The notes beneath the pieces were generated by a model. It made no database searches and had not been told where the DNA came from. It worked only from the letters and a program-made list of their open reading frames with translations. Positions 48,973 through 51,301 of a stretch of DNA of 51,301 bases are shown here, in pieces. The stretch is from positions 1 to 51,301 of the forward strand of contig JAHHHO010000040.1 in the NCBI GenBank assembly GCA_019359315.1. Reading direction: 5' to 3'. The position numbers were made by a program, and so were the translations under genes. Numbering within the stretch: position 1 is the first letter of the stretch; every line of letters starts with the position of its first letter. Source of the DNA: Myxacorys californica WJT36-NPBG1 (GTDB lineage: Bacteria > Cyanobacteriota > Cyanobacteriia > Leptolyngbyales > Leptolyngbyaceae).

Positions 48973-50163
48973 ATGGCAAAAAAGCCTGTTACTCATCCTT
49001 ATTCTGACCAAGCTGCCTTCGATCGCCTGATGGTATTGCTCACTACCCTGATCAAGCACCCAGGAGTGAGCAGTCGGGATGCCAAACAAACTCCCCATCA
49101 GGATGCCCTGGAAGACTTGCATCAACACATGCAGAACACTGCCCAAGCTGTGGGAATTCCCCTCGCTGCCTGCGCCTTGTCGACGCTACGCAAAGACCTG
49201 GCAACTCTACGGCACTACGGTGCTCTTGATCGCAACCGCTATGACTGGGGCTATTACCTGGGCACCGGGGCGATGGCGCAGGAAGACTTACCGTTGGTGC
49301 TCAATGCACTGGCATCTCAAGCCACCTACCAGGGTGACGCCCGGGTAAGGCGGCTATATCAGACCCTCAGCCAACGGTTTAAGCGGCTCAATCTGGAAAG
49401 TCAAGGACAGTTGTTTTATCCTGTGCGGGCGCATTTCAACCGAGCGATCGTCCATACAGACCCGGATGAAATGCTGCGTAAGCAGGAGAACCGGAACACA
49501 CTCTTTCACGATCTGGAGACGCTGGAACGGGCGATCGTCCAGGGCTTACCAATTGAGATTTACCTGTCCCGCAACCTTTACGCTGGAAAAGTTAGCTACC
49601 GCCAAGTCTATCCACTGCAATTGCTTTACTATGACGTTGCCTGGTATCTCGTCATGGAAGATGTTTCCAACGGACATCTAGCTATTTCTCGGCTGGATCG
49701 GTTCACACAATATCTAAGAATTCTGGATGCTACTGGACGTGGATTGGAAGCACAGCACCGAAGCTTACAAGTTACTCATCAGCTTCTGAGAAACGGCTGG
49801 GGATTAAATTTGGGAAATCCTGATGAACAACAAATGGAACGACAAGGGACGCTGCCTCTGCTCCCAGTGAAGGTCCGCTTCTTTGCTCCTACTTCTCGAT
49901 TCATTCAAGAGGGAGAGCGCCGACATATCAAACAAAAGATTCTGCCTGGACCCAATGATGAGACAACCGGTGAGCCTGCTTATGTGGACTATGTGGTGAA
50001 GTTACCAGAGCGATCGCTTAACGAGTTCAGCTTTTGGGTGTTTCGGCACATGGAGAATGCACAGGTGCTGTCACCGCCAACCTTAGTTGAGAAGCATCAG
50101 CAAGCGATTGCTAAGCTAGCCACTCGATACACCTTACAGGAGAATCTGAATGGGCATTGCTGA
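48973..50163 (+). CDS. WYL-domain transcriptional regulator
   Basis: The 396-aa product has an N-terminal helix-turn-helix region (AFDRLMVLLTTLIKHPGVSS; LSTLRKDLATLRHYGALDRN), then a WYL domain with the eponymous motif in LLYYDVAWYLVMEDV and the usual ISRLDRF. The C-terminus (RHMENAQVLSPPTLVEKHQQ) is the typical WCX extension. It is divergent from cas10 across ~150 bp, the usual position of WYL regulators of CRISPR loci; a WYL protein (Sll7009) controls a CRISPR locus on pSYSA. It probably represses or activates the cas operon from the shared promoter region. Confidence 0.88.
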   Translation: MAKKPVTHPYSDQAAFDRLMVLLTTLIKHPGVSSRDAKQTPHQDALEDLHQHMQNTAQAVGIPLAACALSTLRKDLATLRHYGALDRNRYDWGYYLGTGAMAQEDLPLVLNALASQATYQGDARVRRLYQTLSQRFKRLNLESQGQLFYPVRAHFNRAIVHTDPDEMLRKQENRNTLFHDLETLERAIVQGLPIEIYLSRNLYAGKVSYRQVYPLQLLYYDVAWYLVMEDVSNGHLAISRLDRFTQYLRILDATGRGLEAQHRSLQVTHQLLRNGWGLNLGNPDEQQMERQGTLPLLPVKVRFFAPTSRFIQEGERRHIKQKILPGPNDETTGEPAYVDYVVKLPERSLNEFSFWVFRHMENAQVLSPPTLVEKHQQAIAKLATRYTLQENLNGHC

Positions 50164-50316
50164 AAGAGCCATAACTTGAGCAGGAAGAGTCACTTAACAA
50201 ATACTTCAAACAGTGAGGACACAAGCGTAGCGAATACTTCCCGGGACTAGGAGGATTAATAATTGGTCGGTGTATAGCAAATCGAGTGCAAAGATTCAGA
50301 TGCCTAATATCAACAA

Positions 50317-50529
50317 TTGGGTGAAATTCGTAAGCTTCATAATGATGCTGTTCACGAAGGGCAGGCAGTTACACGAACTGATTTCCAATCCCGTTTGAAA
50401 TGGAAGCAAGATGAAATTATGAGGGCAATGCAGACGGTTTTGCAACGGGTGAGCGCAAAGCAAGCCATTGTTCCTGAGCCGTTGTTATTAAAGTCTCTGC
50501 ATCAGTGGGGCTTAACTCAATTGAGCTAA
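50317..50529 (+). CDS. 5'-truncated ORF fragment of unknown family
   Basis: The frame opens after a TAA at 50305 and reads IRKLHNDAVHEGQAVTRTDF, QSRLKWKQDEIMRAMQTVLQ, ending at a TAA at 50527-50529. The only possible start is a TTG at 50317 without a ribosome binding site. The sequence is coding-like but has no clear beginning, so it is likely the tail of a lost gene. The rest of 50164-50738 holds nothing recognisable. Confidence 0.35.
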   Translation: MGEIRKLHNDAVHEGQAVTRTDFQSRLKWKQDEIMRAMQTVLQRVSAKQAIVPEPLLLKSLHQWGLTQLS

Positions 50530-50738
50530 CTCAATTGAGAAATTGCAAATGGAATCGCAGCAATGGCAACTTGTGAATTGCAGAACCAATTGCGACATCG
50601 ACGAAAGCTAGAACGAATTAACTAACGGATTAGAGAATTTACAGAATAATTTTGTACTAAGCCCAAAAAGTTCCGCAAATGCCGCTCCTGAAATGATTCA
50701 GCCTCTCTTGAGAATTGAAGTAGCACAAGAGGATTTTT

Positions 50739-51179
50739 ATGGAATCGCTGTACATTTCTCAGCAAGGCTGCTATGTGTCGCTGCGACAGGATTGTGTAGT
50801 AGTAAAGCAGGGCAAGACTGTTCTGCAAGAGGCGCAGTTATCCATGCTGGAACAGATTCTTGTTTTTGGTCAGTCGCAGTTAACGACCCAGTTGATCCGG
50901 GCGTGCTTGCTTCGCAGTATTCCGATCGGCTACCTGTCACGCATGGGACGCTGCTATGGACGGGTGCTACCCGTGACGAGCGGTTATCGATCGCTGACAC
51001 GACAGCAATATGCCTTATCGGAAGAGATTCGATTGGCGATCGCGCGACAAATTGTAGTGGCAAAACTGAAGAATAGTCGAGTGATTTTGCAACGGCAGCA
51101 GCGGCGGCAGGGAAATGCAGAATTATTGGGAGCAATCACACAGTTGGCACAATTGGTGCAACAGATAGCACAGGCCTAA
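50739..51179 (+). pseudogene. cas1: Cas1, truncated after the N-terminal domain
   Basis: The product begins MESLYISQQGCYVSLRQDCV, VVKQGKTVLQEAQLSMLEQI and YLSRMGRCYGRVLPVTSGYR, the beta-domain start of Cas1. It stops after 146 residues (LAQLVQQIAQA), whereas Cas1 needs ~320 residues and its Glu/His/Asp active site lies in the missing helical half. The reading frame ends inside the terminal bases of an IS4-family element that begins at about 51176. Cas1 integrates spacers, so this copy is inactive unless the IS is absent in other plasmid copies. Confidence 0.85.
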
Positions 51180-51301
51180 GTACAGGACAAAAATTGTAGG
51201 ACATCGAGATACTCAGCCTTGTAGCTATCGAGGTTGAGCAGGATCTGGCGGAGATGGTCAAACCCAACCCGAAAAATGCTCTTCGCTTTGCGCCCATGTT
51301 T
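51176..51301 (-). CDS. IS4-family transposase, C-terminal end (partial)
   Basis: The minus strand encodes KHGRKAKSIFRVGFDHLRQI, LLNLDSYKAEYLDVLQFL and ends LSCT at a TAG (51176-51178). This is the usual C-terminus of IS4-family transposases in cyanobacteria. The 5' part lies beyond the window. It disrupts cas1. Confidence 0.8.
   Translation of the reverse strand, partial: KHGRKAKSIFRVGFDHLRQILLNLDSYKAEYLDVLQFLSCT

Overview
The window looks like part of a large, accessory-rich cyanobacterial plasmid, or a plasmid integrated in a chromosome. HIP1-type GCGATCGC octamers recur across the 25-51 kb part, and the gene families are typical of filamentous cyanobacteria: a CyRepA1-like replication protein, a GUN4 domain protein, an XisF-type recombinase and Cmr proteins with cyanobacterial relatives. 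Copies or remnants of IS1182, IS5, Tn3, IS1, ISAs1, IS6 and IS4 families break the sequence up, and many ORFs are decayed.

Layout. 0-6.5 kb: the end of an excalibur-domain protein, a possible UDG-fold protein, an exported protein, an intact IS1182-family transposase, and two neighbouring membrane proteins that share short VGRD(Y/F/L) motifs just before a transmembrane helix. 6.6-10 kb: a Tn3-family transposase gene with one recognisable terminal repeat. 10.1-13.3 kb: three small co-oriented accessory genes (DPTN-repeat protein, GUN4-domain protein, coiled-coil protein) and a DUF6527 gene. 13.6-17.2 kb: a complete three-gene operon of the ABC-three-component (ABC-3C) type (Cap4-like nuclease protein, middle component, DUF3732 ATPase), bounded on both sides by inverted-repeat pairs. 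17.7-25.1 kb: a GC-richer graveyard holding an Mrr-like restriction endonuclease, a possible old plasmid origin beside a shattered replication/primase gene (two amber codons, a frameshift and an IS1 insertion), a small gene split by ISAs1 with an 11-bp target duplication, and a broken SF1 helicase. 25-31 kb: a hypothetical protein, a four-HTH plus three-GYW-repeat protein encoded directly downstream of a large serine recombinase, and IS6 remnants. 31.4-37.4 kb: the probable live replication module, with an XRE-tailed protein, an intergenic region with three 21-bp iterons, a 1256-aa CyRepA1-like initiator and a convergent XRE mini-repressor. 37.7-51.3 kb: a small Cys-rich protein between two near-identical stem-loops, a CRISPR array (10 repeats, 9 spacers), and a type III-B cas operon read leftwards (cas10/cmr2, cmr3, cmr4, cmr5, a cmr6-cmr1 fusion, then a CARF-HEPN RNase). 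A WYL regulator is divergent from cas10. Beyond it lies a cas1 gene cut off by an IS4-family element.

How the parts work together. Cas10 keeps its HD and GGDD motifs and the distal effector has a CARF-like N-terminus and an RxxxxH HEPN motif, so the locus can plausibly make cyclic oligoadenylate on target recognition and trigger a promiscuous RNase. The array and cas genes are read in the same direction. The WYL protein is well placed to regulate the operon. The truncated cas1 suggests that adaptation is impaired here, or supplied elsewhere. ABC-3C, Mrr-like, DUF6527 and type III-B genes together make this a defence-rich plasmid. Everything is read by eye from the sequence; family names rest on motif recognition, not on searches.
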